54,763 bases of DNA, taken from positions 1 to 54,763 of the forward strand of contig JAFYNK010000017.1 of assembly GCA_017548125.1 (NCBI GenBank), in the 5' to 3' direction. The number at the start of each line of letters is the position of its first letter. Positions within the stretch are counted from its first letter, which is position 1. A model generated the notes under the pieces. It did no database searches. It saw only the letters and a program-made list of their open reading frames with translations, and was not told the DNA's origin. Positions 14,975 through 22,482 of this stretch are shown piece by piece. This DNA comes from Bacteroidales bacterium. GTDB lineage: Bacteria > Bacteroidota > Bacteroidia > Bacteroidales > F082. The translations under genes were made by a program, and so were the position numbers.

Positions 14975-17182
14975 ATGTCATACTTTGAGGATAGATTGAA
15001 AACACTGCAGATTACAGATAAGGCGAACAGTTATAAGGCTGTCGACATCGACGGCCACGGCATCAACTTCAAGTTCTTTACAGAGACAGACAAAGGCGAC
15101 ATATCAATCAATTATATAGGTCTTGACGGCGTTGTTGAGGTGTACGAGACCGAGAACAGGAAGATCCGCAGCTTCTCCAGAACACGTTTGCAGAATCCTA
15201 AAGGTGATATGAAATATCAACAGCCGGCAGGAACGGAAACCTTGCCATTTGTCACTCCGGAAATCCTGAAGACATACAAGAAAGGCGAAAAGGTCACAAC
15301 GCTATACATCGTCGAAGGTGAGTTCAAGGCGTTTGCCATGTCAAACTTCGGTCTTCCTACATTCGGAATTGGAGGAATCCACAATTTCAAGGACAAGAAG
15401 AAGGACAACATCCACCCATATATATTGGAATACTGTCGTAAGTGCCAAGTCAGTAATATCGTGCTTCTTTTCGACGCTGACTGTTTAAAAGTGGAATGGA
15501 AGGAAGACAAGGAACTAACCACACGTCTGAAGTCATTCTACAGCGCGCTGAACACTTTCAACGAATATCTGAAACCACACGATATAACTTTGTATTTCTC
15601 ACATGTCGTTGCCGATAGTCCAGACAAAGGAATCGACGACGTTTTGTATGGCGGTCGCTCTGATCAGAAACTTGTATTGAGCGAACTGGAAGGACTGCTT
15701 ACAGGCACCAATGAAAGAAAATACATACTTACTTATCTTATTACAGGAACTTCGTCATTCAATATTCAAAGGATTTTCGGTCTTGATAGCGCGAAAACCT
15801 TTTACGAGAATAATATAAAAGTCCTTGAAAACAAGGAATTCATATATAAGGGCAATCCGTATTATGCCGACGAGAACGGCAAACTGGCGGTCAGCTGGAA
15901 AGGTCAACAAAAGAATTATGTCCGTATCGGTACGGAATATTACAAGAAGATTGTTGAAAAAGCACCTAACAAGCAGACCGAAATCAATATAGTTCGTTGG
16001 TCGAAAGAAAACATCAATCAGGACTTCCACAATTCAAAGGAATTCATAAAGATGATTGAGAAATGCGACGCGTTTACAAATATTCCAGAGAATGATCCGG
16101 AGAAATACCAGCAGATTATTATTTCTGAAAAAGACGGAATCACATCACGCCTGTACAACAGATATTCGCCAGTTACACATGTTCCGAAAGAAGGAAGCTG
16201 GAGAAACATAAACAAACTACTTCATCATATCTTTGATTACAAAAATGTCGCTGGTGAGTCATTATACGATTTCGCTTTAGACTATATACAATTGCTATAC
16301 ACACAGCCAATCAAGCACCTTCCAATACTTTGCTTGGTGTCTAAGGAACGCGGAACAGGCAAGACCACATTTTTAAATTTGCTTCGTGCCATATTCGTTG
16401 AGAATATGCGAATTCTCGACAGCGAAAGGCTTATGTCTAAATTCAACGGTTCTTGGGCGGGAAAACTCATCGTGTCGGTTGACGAATCTTTTATTAACAT
16501 GGATGAGAAAAACGGAGCTGGCAACAAACTAAAAATGATAGCGACCAACGCCACAATCCCATGCGAAGGCAAGGGAAAGGACTCGACCGAAGTTCCGAAC
16601 ATATCGAAGCTTATATTATGTTCCAACGACGAATACAACTTCGTTAAAATCGACATGGAAGAAAACAGGTATTGTATCATCAAGGTAAATCCTATTGAAG
16701 ACAGCCGCGACCCTCACATGTTCGACAAGATGGTTGACGAGATACCAGCGTTTTTATATTTCCTAAAGAACAGGCAATTATATTATCTGGAAAAGTCACG
16801 CTTATGGTTTGAAGAAACATTGTTCGAGACAGAAGCCTTGAACAAAATCAAGGAGAGAACCGAAGCGGCATCTATCAAGCACATCAAAGATGTCATCAAG
16901 GAACAGTTCTATATGCAGGAAGCGGATACGATTAAGTTGTCGGCAAGCGTTATTCTGAATCTGGTGAAAGAAGACTATCGTTTCATTACAAAGATGACGG
17001 TGAAGGAATGGCTGAAGGACAACGGCTATAAGAATGGCACTGCAACTAATTTCAAATATAAATACAATTACAACGACGATATGTTCGTATATGCTAAGGA
17101 CAGATGTTATACCTTCAGAATCTATGATTTCTTGACAGAATCAGAAATAGCGGAGTTCTACAAGAATTTATCGGAAAAATAG
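14975..17182 (+). CDS. Replication protein: Toprim-like primase plus SF3 helicase
   Basis: This 735-aa protein has three parts. Residues about 85-235 are Toprim-like, with Glu114 in IVEGEFKAF and Asp167/Asp169 in LLFDADCL. Residues about 400-620 form an SF3/DUF5906-type helicase with Walker A ERGTGKTT (458-465), Walker B KLIVSVDESF and a sensor-like ILCSND. Residues about 634-735 are shared with the repressor-like protein at 11402 and probably bind DNA. It should prime and unwind phage DNA, recognising the iteron region directly downstream. A terminator follows at 17206. Confidence 0.82.
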   Translation: MSYFEDRLKTLQITDKANSYKAVDIDGHGINFKFFTETDKGDISINYIGLDGVVEVYETENRKIRSFSRTRLQNPKGDMKYQQPAGTETLPFVTPEILKTYKKGEKVTTLYIVEGEFKAFAMSNFGLPTFGIGGIHNFKDKKKDNIHPYILEYCRKCQVSNIVLLFDADCLKVEWKEDKELTTRLKSFYSALNTFNEYLKPHDITLYFSHVVADSPDKGIDDVLYGGRSDQKLVLSELEGLLTGTNERKYILTYLITGTSSFNIQRIFGLDSAKTFYENNIKVLENKEFIYKGNPYYADENGKLAVSWKGQQKNYVRIGTEYYKKIVEKAPNKQTEINIVRWSKENINQDFHNSKEFIKMIEKCDAFTNIPENDPEKYQQIIISEKDGITSRLYNRYSPVTHVPKEGSWRNINKLLHHIFDYKNVAGESLYDFALDYIQLLYTQPIKHLPILCLVSKERGTGKTTFLNLLRAIFVENMRILDSERLMSKFNGSWAGKLIVSVDESFINMDEKNGAGNKLKMIATNATIPCEGKGKDSTEVPNISKLILCSNDEYNFVKIDMEENRYCIIKVNPIEDSRDPHMFDKMVDEIPAFLYFLKNRQLYYLEKSRLWFEETLFETEALNKIKERTEAASIKHIKDVIKEQFYMQEADTIKLSASVILNLVKEDYRFITKMTVKEWLKDNGYKNGTATNFKYKYNYNDDMFVYAKDRCYTFRIYDFLTESEIAEFYKNLSEK

Positions 17183-17205
17183 ACGATTTTTGGTGAAAAA
17201 TATAC

Positions 17206-17238
17206 AAAGCGGTAAGGTTTAAGACTTTACCGCTTTAT
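17206..17238 (+). terminator. Terminator after the replication operon
   Basis: AAAGCGGTAA and TTACCGCTTT form a 10-bp stem with a short loop, 24 nt after the replicase stop. It can work in both directions. Confidence 0.8.
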
Positions 17239-17283
17239 TATTGCTTTTGAAATAGGAAAGAAAAATAATTTTTGAAAAAATAT

Positions 17284-17472
17284 TGTAGATTTTGTAGATA
17301 ATGTAGATATAGGTTGTAAGTTATTGTATATTATACAGTTATATATCTACAAATTAAAAATAAATTGTAGATTTTGTAGATGAATCTACAAGTATCTACA
17401 AATATCTACAAAGAAAAATTGATGTAAAATATTATAAATCAACAAGTTCTACAAAATTTTCAAATATCTACA
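17284..17472. repeat. TGTAGAT iteron region, candidate phage origin
   Basis: Ten exact copies of TGTAGAT or its inverse ATCTACA lie in 189 very AT-rich bases: 17284, 17293, 17302, 17366 and 17375 forward; 17345, 17384, 17394, 17404 and 17466 inverse. Several are spaced 9-10 bp. The position directly behind the replicase and the high A/T content fit a replication origin. The non-coding stretch 17183-17702 also holds a terminator, a promoter and a leader hairpin. Confidence 0.7.
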
Positions 17473-17569
17473 ATTTTTTGCAAATCCGCACGGAAAATTA
17501 AAAAGCGAAATCTATTTCGGTAATCTTTCAAGTAAGCCCAAAACTTGGATTTATCCCGATTTTTTGCTA

Positions 17570-17577
17570 TACTTTTG
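17570..17577 (+). promoter_or_regulatory. Promoter -7 element before the first nuclease gene
   Basis: TACTTTTG fits TAnnTTTG. The wider string ATACTTTTGTAGTCT closely matches ATACTTTTGTGGTCT at the virion-gene promoter (24514), so both may belong to one temporal class. Confidence 0.5.
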
Positions 17578-17604
17578 TAGTCTCATAGATTTTGGTTACT
17601 ACAT

Positions 17605-17643
17605 GTTTTCCTGAGGTTGCCATTACGGTAACTTCGGGAAAAC
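17605..17643 (+). ncRNA. Strong leader hairpin upstream of nuclease gene 1
   Basis: Seventeen paired positions, three of them G-U, enclose the loop ATTAC (17622-17626). The G-U pairs only work in the plus-strand RNA, which argues for a folded 5' leader and not a DNA palindrome. It lies between the TACTTTTG promoter and the nuclease start at 17703. It may control translation or stability of the nuclease message. Confidence 0.6.
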
Positions 17644-17702
17644 TAAAAGGAAACACGTTGAGAAACTGAAAGTTGAAAAATGAGAATTGAAAATTGAGAA
17701 TT

Positions 17703-18122
17703 ATGACAGACAAGAAAACTGAAGTAGGAAAATATGGTCCTATCTATGAACAATTTAAAGACAATCCTGTAGGAGCAATCAAGCACCTCCGTAAAATGAA
17801 AAACGGAGAATGTAGAAATGTTATATATAGAGATGATTTGGGTTATGTAGATTTTATATGGGGAGAAGTGACAGATCCTATAAAGCACAAAGGATATGGA
17901 TTGGCTCATATTATAGATAAGCATGAAAATGAAATAAAAAGGTTGCATTATGAACTTGCCACTTTTATTTCGATTGTTATTAAGTATGGGAAGTTTAATG
18001 TTAAAAAATCAACACCACAAAAACGTGTTTACGAAAGTGAAACTTTCAGATTTATTGTCGCTGTTGAAAAAGGAAGGAATTGGCTGTTGACTTCATTTGA
18101 CTTAATAAAAAAGCCCAAATAA
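17703..18122 (+). CDS. BECR-fold nuclease-like protein 1
   Basis: This 139-aa protein has the pattern of phage Barnase-EndoU-ColicinE5/D-RelE (BECR) nucleases found in polyvalent proteins: GYGLAHIIDKHE, then VIKYGKFNV, then FRFIVAVEKGRNWLLTSFD at the end. The histidines in AHIIDKH and the C-terminal LLTSF strand are the usual conserved points. An ATG at 17694 is also possible. It would cleave RNA if active. A folded leader lies upstream and a convergent small-RNA unit overlaps its 3' end. It resembles the proteins at 34423 and, more weakly, 35916. Confidence 0.65.
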   Translation: MTDKKTEVGKYGPIYEQFKDNPVGAIKHLRKMKNGECRNVIYRDDLGYVDFIWGEVTDPIKHKGYGLAHIIDKHENEIKRLHYELATFISIVIKYGKFNVKKSTPQKRVYESETFRFIVAVEKGRNWLLTSFDLIKKPK

Positions 18123-18198
18123 ATGGGCTTCTTTATCTCGGCATTGTTAAAAATATCGACGCTAACAATCTTTCGTTTCCTACGCTGTATGGAAAACC
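18105..18198 (-). ncRNA. Convergent small RNA unit 1
   Basis: On the minus strand a -7 element TATATTTG (plus 18203-18210) is followed by about 90 nt ending in the stem AAGCCCA / TGGGCTT (18111-18130) and a T6 run. An internal hairpin ATTGTTA / TAACAAT is also present. The terminator stem overlaps the last codons of nuclease gene 1. No good -33 box was found, so this is the weakest of the three units. Confidence 0.45.
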
Positions 18199-18253
18199 TT
18201 TGCAAATATACAAATAAAATTATATAAATGTTTAAAAACCAATAAAAAATATT

Positions 18254-18886
18254 ATGGAAGACACAGAAAAAAGAGAAGTATGCCAAGGATATACCATTAA
18301 GATGTATCCTGAGGAAATAGCACGTTTCAAGCGTCTTGCTTCCGAAATGGATAATGTCAAGACCCAGCGCGACGCCTTGAACGCCTTGATGGATTTCTTC
18401 GAGAATCCTAAGACCGTTGTCAAGGACAACCCAGAACTCATCAAGAAAAACCAGGAACTTCAAGATGAAGTTGATGAGTTGAAAGAAGCTAACGACAATC
18501 TTAAAAAGCACATCGAAGATCTTAACGTCAAGGTTGAGGAACTCATCAATTCTGGCAATGAGTCGGCAATGTCGGCACAGAAGATACAATTAGAGCTCGA
18601 AGCACTCAAAGAAGAGTCAGAACACCAGGCTAAGGCTAATGCTAACAGACCAGCCAATATCTTTGAGGTGGAGGTTCATCCTGTACCGTTCCATTTCCTG
18701 AAGAAAATGTCGGAATATCTCACAGCACAGAAAAAGGCTGAAGTCACTCCAGGATATATACTCGTGGATTTGTTCCTGAAAGACCTGCAGAACCCACGCT
18801 CAAACAACCTTCCTTATATCGTCTCGACAGATGAGATTAGAAAGGTTCTGGAAGAGTATCGCAAAGCGCATCCGGAAGAGAATTGA
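18254..18886 (+). CDS. Coiled-coil phage protein
   Basis: This 210-aa protein has a helical N-terminus (about 15-55: MYPEEIARFKRLASEMDNVK), a long coiled coil (about 65-125: NQELQDEVDELKEANDNLKK) and a compact C-terminal region (about 140-205: HPVPFHFLKKMSEYL). No family is recognised. It is the first gene of the block leading to the packaging ATPase, so a scaffold or DNA-organising role is possible. Confidence 0.6.
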   Translation: MEDTEKREVCQGYTIKMYPEEIARFKRLASEMDNVKTQRDALNALMDFFENPKTVVKDNPELIKKNQELQDEVDELKEANDNLKKHIEDLNVKVEELINSGNESAMSAQKIQLELEALKEESEHQAKANANRPANIFEVEVHPVPFHFLKKMSEYLTAQKKAEVTPGYILVDLFLKDLQNPRSNNLPYIVSTDEIRKVLEEYRKAHPEEN

Positions 18887-18919
18887 AAATTGTTTGAAAA
18901 ACTTTAAAAAATCAAAATT

Positions 18920-19219
18920 ATGGATTTGAAAGACAAAATGAAAGCTAAGGCTATCAAAGCAGCTTTGAGTATGCTTCCGCCAGGATTGTTTGACAACGCT
19001 CCTGAAGATATTGAAGGATTTATCGCTTCAATGTTGTCAACTGTTGAAGTAAGCGAGGGCGAATGTGCTGCCGTGCTTATTATAGAAGGCAAAACCGGAT
19101 ATATGGTCAATATCATCCGTCTTGATGCGGAATTGAAAATGACTATTGTCAACCAGATGACTCTGAAAGAATTTTTTGATAAAGTATTAAAAACTATACA
19201 AGATGGCAACATTGGATGA
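18920..19219 (+). CDS. Uncharacterised phage protein
   Basis: This 99-aa protein starts MDLKDKMKAKAIKAALSMLP, then an acidic helix and two beta-strand-like segments (CAAVLIIEGKTGYMVNIIRL). No family is recognised. It overlaps the next gene by 17 nt, showing tight operon packing. Confidence 0.55.
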   Translation: MDLKDKMKAKAIKAALSMLPPGLFDNAPEDIEGFIASMLSTVEVSEGECAAVLIIEGKTGYMVNIIRLDAELKMTIVNQMTLKEFFDKVLKTIQDGNIG

Positions 19220-19844
19220 TTTGATGGGTGGCGGTGCTTCTTCTTCAGAAGAAAACATCATAACTCTTGGTGATATAACAGGTCAGTTCAAAACCAAGAC
19301 GCAGCGTCAGTCGTATTATGAACCTGAACCAGAACCGACTTCTGATCTCGACGCTTCTCTGATAGATCCTGAAGGCGAGACTACAGCATCTGACTACACT
19401 GGCGTATGGTCTCCTGAAGGAGATATGGAAAGAACGGTATCTCCAGAACGTGCACACCGTACAGGCGAACGTATCGCTCGCGTGATAGATACAGGCTTTA
19501 ATTTCCTTGCATCTAATATTGTAGCCAAAGGCAGCGGCAAGGAATACAAGGCCGAAGAGAAAGACCTTGCCGACATAGCCGAGGCATGGGGCGACATAGC
19601 AGAGGAAAAGCAGTGGGAGTTCTCTCCAGGATGGCAGCTTGTAATACTTTACGCCATCGTTTACGGTCCTTTAGCAAAAGAGGCGTTCAACGACAGACGT
19701 ATCATGGAAATAGAGCAGAAGCAATTGGAACAGGAAGCTAAAATGAGACAGATGCAGAATGAAATCGAACAGCTCAATAGAATCAGAGAATACGAAGCAG
19801 CCGAAGCCGCAAGAAAAGCCAAAGCAGAAGCAGGAAACGCGTGA
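19203..19844 (+). CDS. Phage protein with helical C-terminus, before the packaging ATPase
   Basis: This 213-aa protein has a disordered acidic N-terminal half (about 1-90, repeated E/P), then a possible membrane-associated helix (about 143-162: GWQLVILYAIVYGPLAKEAF) and a long charged coiled coil (165-213). It may be a virion membrane protein or ATPase partner. It ends 10 nt before the preferred start of the ATPase gene. Confidence 0.55.
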   Translation: MATLDDLMGGGASSSEENIITLGDITGQFKTKTQRQSYYEPEPEPTSDLDASLIDPEGETTASDYTGVWSPEGDMERTVSPERAHRTGERIARVIDTGFNFLASNIVAKGSGKEYKAEEKDLADIAEAWGDIAEEKQWEFSPGWQLVILYAIVYGPLAKEAFNDRRIMEIEQKQLEQEAKMRQMQNEIEQLNRIREYEAAEAARKAKAEAGNA

Positions 19845-19854
19845 GGTCTTTAAA

Positions 19855-20400
19855 ATGGTGTTCGTGGGCAAACCAGGAACAGGCAAGACAACGGTATTGC
19901 GCAGGATACTTAAAGCAGCTCTCGATGAGGGCAGACGCGCGCTAATCGTGACGCCTCACGAAAACGAGTGGGAAGACATACCTTTCGTCTGTCCGCGTTT
20001 TCCTGAAAGAATACGCACATATAAAGGCGCAAGACGTCTGATATGCCACGGCGAAAAGGATATTCTTGAAAACATCAAGGAAAACTTCGTCAACGGTTTC
20101 CTGATCTTCGACGACTGCAAGGCTTACATCCGTCCAGGCGACCGCGTTTATATGGAGCAGTTCCTGTTGGCCTTGCGACAGAAAGACGTCGATTTCGCCT
20201 GTTGTGGCCATGGATTTACTACCATTCCGCCAGTATTCTACGCCTTTGCAACCAATTTCGTAATATTCGCCACGACGGACAACCCGAAGAAACGCAAGGA
20301 TGACGTGATGAATTATGAAGCTTTGGAAAAAGTAGTGAATGAAGTGAACCTTAAAGCACAGACCAACAAGCATTATTTTAGAATAATAAAGAATCAGTGA
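19855..20400 (+). CDS. P-loop ATPase, probable genome-packaging ATPase
   Basis: From ATG 19855 the 181-aa protein begins directly with Walker A (VGKPGTGKTT, residues 4-13), has Walker B GFLIFDDCKAYI near 81-92, and then LLALRQKDVDFACCGHGF and FVIFATTD, the layout of short FtsK/HerA-superfamily packaging ATPases of tailless phages such as PRD1 P9. A start at 19759 would overlap the previous gene by 86 nt and add an unlikely Q/K-rich leader. No membrane segment is present, which argues against a filamentous-phage Zot protein. The assignment rests on motif layout only. Confidence 0.6.
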   Translation: MVFVGKPGTGKTTVLRRILKAALDEGRRALIVTPHENEWEDIPFVCPRFPERIRTYKGARRLICHGEKDILENIKENFVNGFLIFDDCKAYIRPGDRVYMEQFLLALRQKDVDFACCGHGFTTIPPVFYAFATNFVIFATTDNPKKRKDDVMNYEALEKVVNEVNLKAQTNKHYFRIIKNQ

Positions 20401-20448
20401 TATTCAATGAGATATTAATAGTTAGGAAATGCTTTGCAAATAAAGATT

Positions 20449-20616
20449 ATGGAAGAACCAAGACCAATGACATTGAAGGAACTTGCCGACAGATGGAACG
20501 TGTCTGTTCGTACTGTGCGCAAGTGGCTGGAGCCTTTTGAAGATGAGATTGGACCGCGAGTGGGTAACATATATTCTTCACACCAGGTGAAGATAATACT
20601 TAGCAAATTGGAGTAA
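20449..20616 (+). CDS. Small MerR/excisionase-like HTH protein
   Basis: This 55-aa protein (MTLKELADRWNVSVRTVRKW core) is a single winged-helix or helix-turn-helix unit of the kind found in phage excisionases and small regulators. It could direct excision with the integrase at 36973, or regulate the virion genes. A terminator follows. Confidence 0.65.
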   Translation: MEEPRPMTLKELADRWNVSVRTVRKWLEPFEDEIGPRVGNIYSSHQVKIILSKLE

Positions 20617-20650
20617 TTGTTTTTTTTCATAGATTGGTTATTTAATGTTG

Positions 20651-20680
20651 AAAGTTCCTGGAAACGGGAACTTTTTTTTA
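20651..20680 (+). terminator. Terminator before toxin-antitoxin cassette 1
   Basis: AAAGTTCC and GGAACTTT form a stem followed by a run of T. It insulates the packaging block from cassette 1. Confidence 0.85.
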
Positions 20681-20690
20681 ACAAAAAAAA

Positions 20691-20736
20691 TCATCTACAG
20701 GTAAACCTCAAGGAATGATTTTTGTGTATATTTGCA
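20691..20736 (+). promoter_or_regulatory. Repeated promoter/operator, copy 1
   Basis: These 46 bp are identical to 21351-21396. They hold a TGTAGAT-type box (ATCTACA, 20693-20699), the inner palindrome AGGTAAACCT, an outer inverted repeat AAATCAT / ATGATTT, and a -7 element TATATTTG just before the first gene of the cassette. No -33 TTG is present, so activation or strong repression by a bound protein is likely. Confidence 0.75.
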
Positions 20737-20753
20737 TAATTAAATTATTGAAT

Positions 20754-21053
20754 ATGCCTACGATATTTGAATATTTTGGATTTGTTTTTAAGTTTTATTC
20801 AAACGAACATGAACCGATACACGTTCATGTAATTAAGTCCGGTTGCGAGATTATATTTGATATCATAATGGAGAATGGAAACGTGAAGGAGATAAGACAA
20901 CGCCGAGGAACATTGCCTCCATTATCTGAAAAAGATGCAAAGACAGCATATCAGTTTGTAGAAAAATATGCTTCTAATATTGTCAACAAATGGATTAACT
21001 ACTTCGTATTGAGAAAAACCATTAGAAAAACTGTCATTAGAAAAAAACTTTAG
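20754..21053 (+). CDS. DUF4160 protein, candidate toxin-antitoxin partner
   Basis: This 99-aa protein has the DUF4160 pattern: MPTIFEYFGFVFKFYSNEHE, PIHVHV, IKEIRQRRG-like centre and a helical end (FVEKYASNIVNKWINYF). DUF4160 and DUF2442 genes are very often paired, and the pair is predicted to be a toxin-antitoxin-like module. It starts behind the 46-bp repeat and is followed 4 nt later by the DUF2442 gene. The activity is not established. Confidence 0.8.
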   Translation: MPTIFEYFGFVFKFYSNEHEPIHVHVIKSGCEIIFDIIMENGNVKEIRQRRGTLPPLSEKDAKTAYQFVEKYASNIVNKWINYFVLRKTIRKTVIRKKL

Positions 21054-21057
21054 TACC

Positions 21058-21306
21058 ATGGAAACTCCAATATATATAGTAAAAGTAACTTGTAATGACA
21101 ATATTACAATAGATGTCGTTTTTAACGATAACACAGAAAGAAATATCAATGTCGGAGAGTTCATCAGAGTGCATCCGCATCCTCAATACAACAAATACCT
21201 TAATCCAGCCAACTTTAAAAAAGGGAAATTAATAGATGGAAATGTAGTCTGGGGCAATGACCTTGAATTTCACATCCATGACCTGTATTCAGGAAATTTG
21301 AACTAA
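21058..21306 (+). CDS. DUF2442 protein, partner of DUF4160
   Basis: This 82-aa protein begins METPIYIVKVTCNDNITIDV and has the acidic, beta-rich DUF2442 layout (VVWGNDLEFHIHDLY near the end). It pairs with the DUF4160 gene upstream. A UUCG-loop terminator closes the cassette at 21311. Confidence 0.8.
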   Translation: METPIYIVKVTCNDNITIDVVFNDNTERNINVGEFIRVHPHPQYNKYLNPANFKKGKLIDGNVVWGNDLEFHIHDLYSGNLN

Positions 21307-21310
21307 ATAC

Positions 21311-21340
21311 AAAAGACTGCTTCGGCGGTCTTTTTTTTTT
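21311..21340 (+). terminator. UUCG-loop terminator of cassette 1
   Basis: GACTGC-TTCG-GCGGTC with flanking A and a T10 run. A related TTCG-loop terminator follows the spanin gene at 36904. Confidence 0.9.
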
Positions 21341-21350
21341 AACAAAAAAA

Positions 21351-21396
21351 TCATCTACAGGTAAACCTCAAGGAATGATTTTTGTGTATATTTGCA
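21351..21396 (+). promoter_or_regulatory. Repeated promoter/operator, copy 2
   Basis: An exact copy of 20691-20736, including the ATCTACA box, nested inverted repeats and TATATTTG. It drives the antitoxin-toxin pair at 21423. Confidence 0.75.
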
Positions 21397-21422
21397 ATGG
21401 AAACAAATAAAAACTTAAAGTT

Positions 21423-21641
21423 ATGGCAGAATACATTTTAAGAGTTAATGCAAGATGCAAGAACGCCCGTACTCTCATTGATTATTTGAAGAATCTTGAT
21501 TATGTAGATCTTCAGGAGAAAAAGGAGAATAAATCAATGTTGCCTAAAGAAACCTTACAGGCTATTAGAGAAATGCAGAATGGTGACGTAGTGGTATGCA
21601 CCAGTATGGAAGATTATAAAAGAAAAGTGCGCCATGCGTAA
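21423..21641 (+). CDS. Probable antitoxin of a YafQ/RelE-type module
   Basis: This 72-aa protein lies directly upstream of, and overlaps by 8 nt, a YafQ-like toxin gene, the usual antitoxin-first order. It has a beta-strand N-terminus and a charged C-terminal tail (NGDVVVCTSMEDYKRKVRHA) likely to wrap the toxin. It has no obvious helix-turn-helix, so autoregulation may use another protein on the 46-bp repeat. Confidence 0.75.
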   Translation: MAEYILRVNARCKNARTLIDYLKNLDYVDLQEKKENKSMLPKETLQAIREMQNGDVVVCTSMEDYKRKVRHA

Positions 21642-21924
21642 CATCGTTTACACCAAGCAATATCTGAAGGATTTGGATAAGCTTAGAAAGAGCAAGAAGT
21701 TTGATGAAGATGAATTGGATAAGGTGATTGAGAAACTGGCCAATGACATTAAATTGGATAAGAAATATAAAGATCATAAACTTCAAGGCGAACTCTCCGG
21801 TTTTAGAGATTGTCACATAAAGAATGATTTGGTATTGCTGTATTACAAGACACAGACAAACGAATTGAAAATTCTAACACTTTCCAGATTGGGAAGTCAT
21901 GCTCAGGTTCTTCCTGGGTTCTAA
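21634..21924 (+). CDS. YafQ/RelE-family mRNA interferase toxin
   Basis: This 96-aa basic protein has the YafQ pattern: IVYTKQYLKDLDKLRKSKKF, the central LQGELSGFRDCHI, and the strand DLVLLYYKTQTNELKILTLSRLGSHAQV with the late His in GSHAQV. Members cleave mRNA on the ribosome. It ends 5 nt before a terminator. Confidence 0.88.
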   Translation: MRNIVYTKQYLKDLDKLRKSKKFDEDELDKVIEKLANDIKLDKKYKDHKLQGELSGFRDCHIKNDLVLLYYKTQTNELKILTLSRLGSHAQVLPGF

Positions 21925-21928
21925 TCTT

Positions 21929-21955
21929 AAAGACCTCCTCCAAGGTCTTTTTTTT
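21929..21955 (+). terminator. Terminator of cassette 2
   Basis: AAAGACCT and AGGTCTTT with a T8 run directly behind the toxin stop. Confidence 0.9.
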
Positions 21956-22035
21956 ATCCTCTCAAACGCCTTATTTCTCACGGCTTACGGCTCATAGCCC
22001 ATGGCTCTCCGATGAAAAATTTTTTCAAAAAACTC

Positions 22036-22065
22036 TTGACAAATTGAAAAAACGCCGTATCTTTG
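22036..22065 (+). promoter_or_regulatory. Canonical promoter of the structured RNA
   Basis: TTG (22036-22038), exactly 19 nt, then TATCTTTG (22058-22065): a full match to the Bacteroidota TTG-N19-TAnnTTTG promoter. Transcription would start at about 22071. Confidence 0.85.
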
Positions 22066-22069
22066 CCTC

Positions 22070-22234
22070 GCTAAAGTTTAATTGTAAAGGCGTGAAAAAT
22101 CATCACGTCCGTTCTTGCGGGCTTTTTTTATGCCCTGAAAAGATATATGGTATTCCACCCGTGCATACGTTGTAATGGCGTATGCGAGCCTTTACAATAG
22201 ACTTTAGCAGCGGGTCGGGATACCGTTTTTTTTA
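22070..22234 (+). ncRNA. Compact structured RNA with predicted pseudoknot
   Basis: The closing stem pairs GCTAAAGT (22070-22077) with ACTTTAGC (22201-22208) and ATTGTAAAGGC (22081-22091) with GCCTTTACAAT (22188-22198). Inside lie hairpins CGTGA/TCACG, GGGC/GCCC and GCATACG/CGTATGC. GGTATTCCACCC (22149-22160) inside the stem pairs with GGGTCGGGATACC (22212-22224) outside it, an H-type pseudoknot, followed by T8. It has its own promoter, and the next gene starts 27 nt after the T-run. It is either an independent RNA or a leader regulator. I cannot name a known family. The rest of 21956-22035 is low-complexity spacer. Confidence 0.7.
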
Positions 22235-22260
22235 TTCCGAATGCTAAAAATTATTGTAAA

Positions 22261-22482
22261 ATGGGAAAAGATTTACTTACACAAAATCAGAAGGCGGAAA
22301 TTATCGAAAGCCTTTATGAAATCAGAAAAATCACAACAGATTTTGAAACCGTACTAAAACATGATTACCAATGTTTTCATGGCGACCAGCAGCAAAGATT
22401 TTACTCACAGTTTATGTTTGAGATTTCCCGTTGCTACAAAAGAGCTTTGGATGTCTTGACAATGAAAGGAGGTGCAAGATGA
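22261..22482 (+). CDS. Small helical phage protein
   Basis: This 73-aa helical protein starts behind the structured RNA and begins a tightly coupled run; its TGA overlaps the next ATG. The sequence KAEIIESLYEIRKITTDFET gives no recognised family. Confidence 0.55.
   Translation: MGKDLLTQNQKAEIIESLYEIRKITTDFETVLKHDYQCFHGDQQQRFYSQFMFEISRCYKRALDVLTMKGGAR

Noticed and set aside
19855-20400. Filamentous-phage Zot protein
   Set aside because: No TM segment in the ATPase, and the element has holin, lysozyme and spanin, which extruding filamentous phages do not need.
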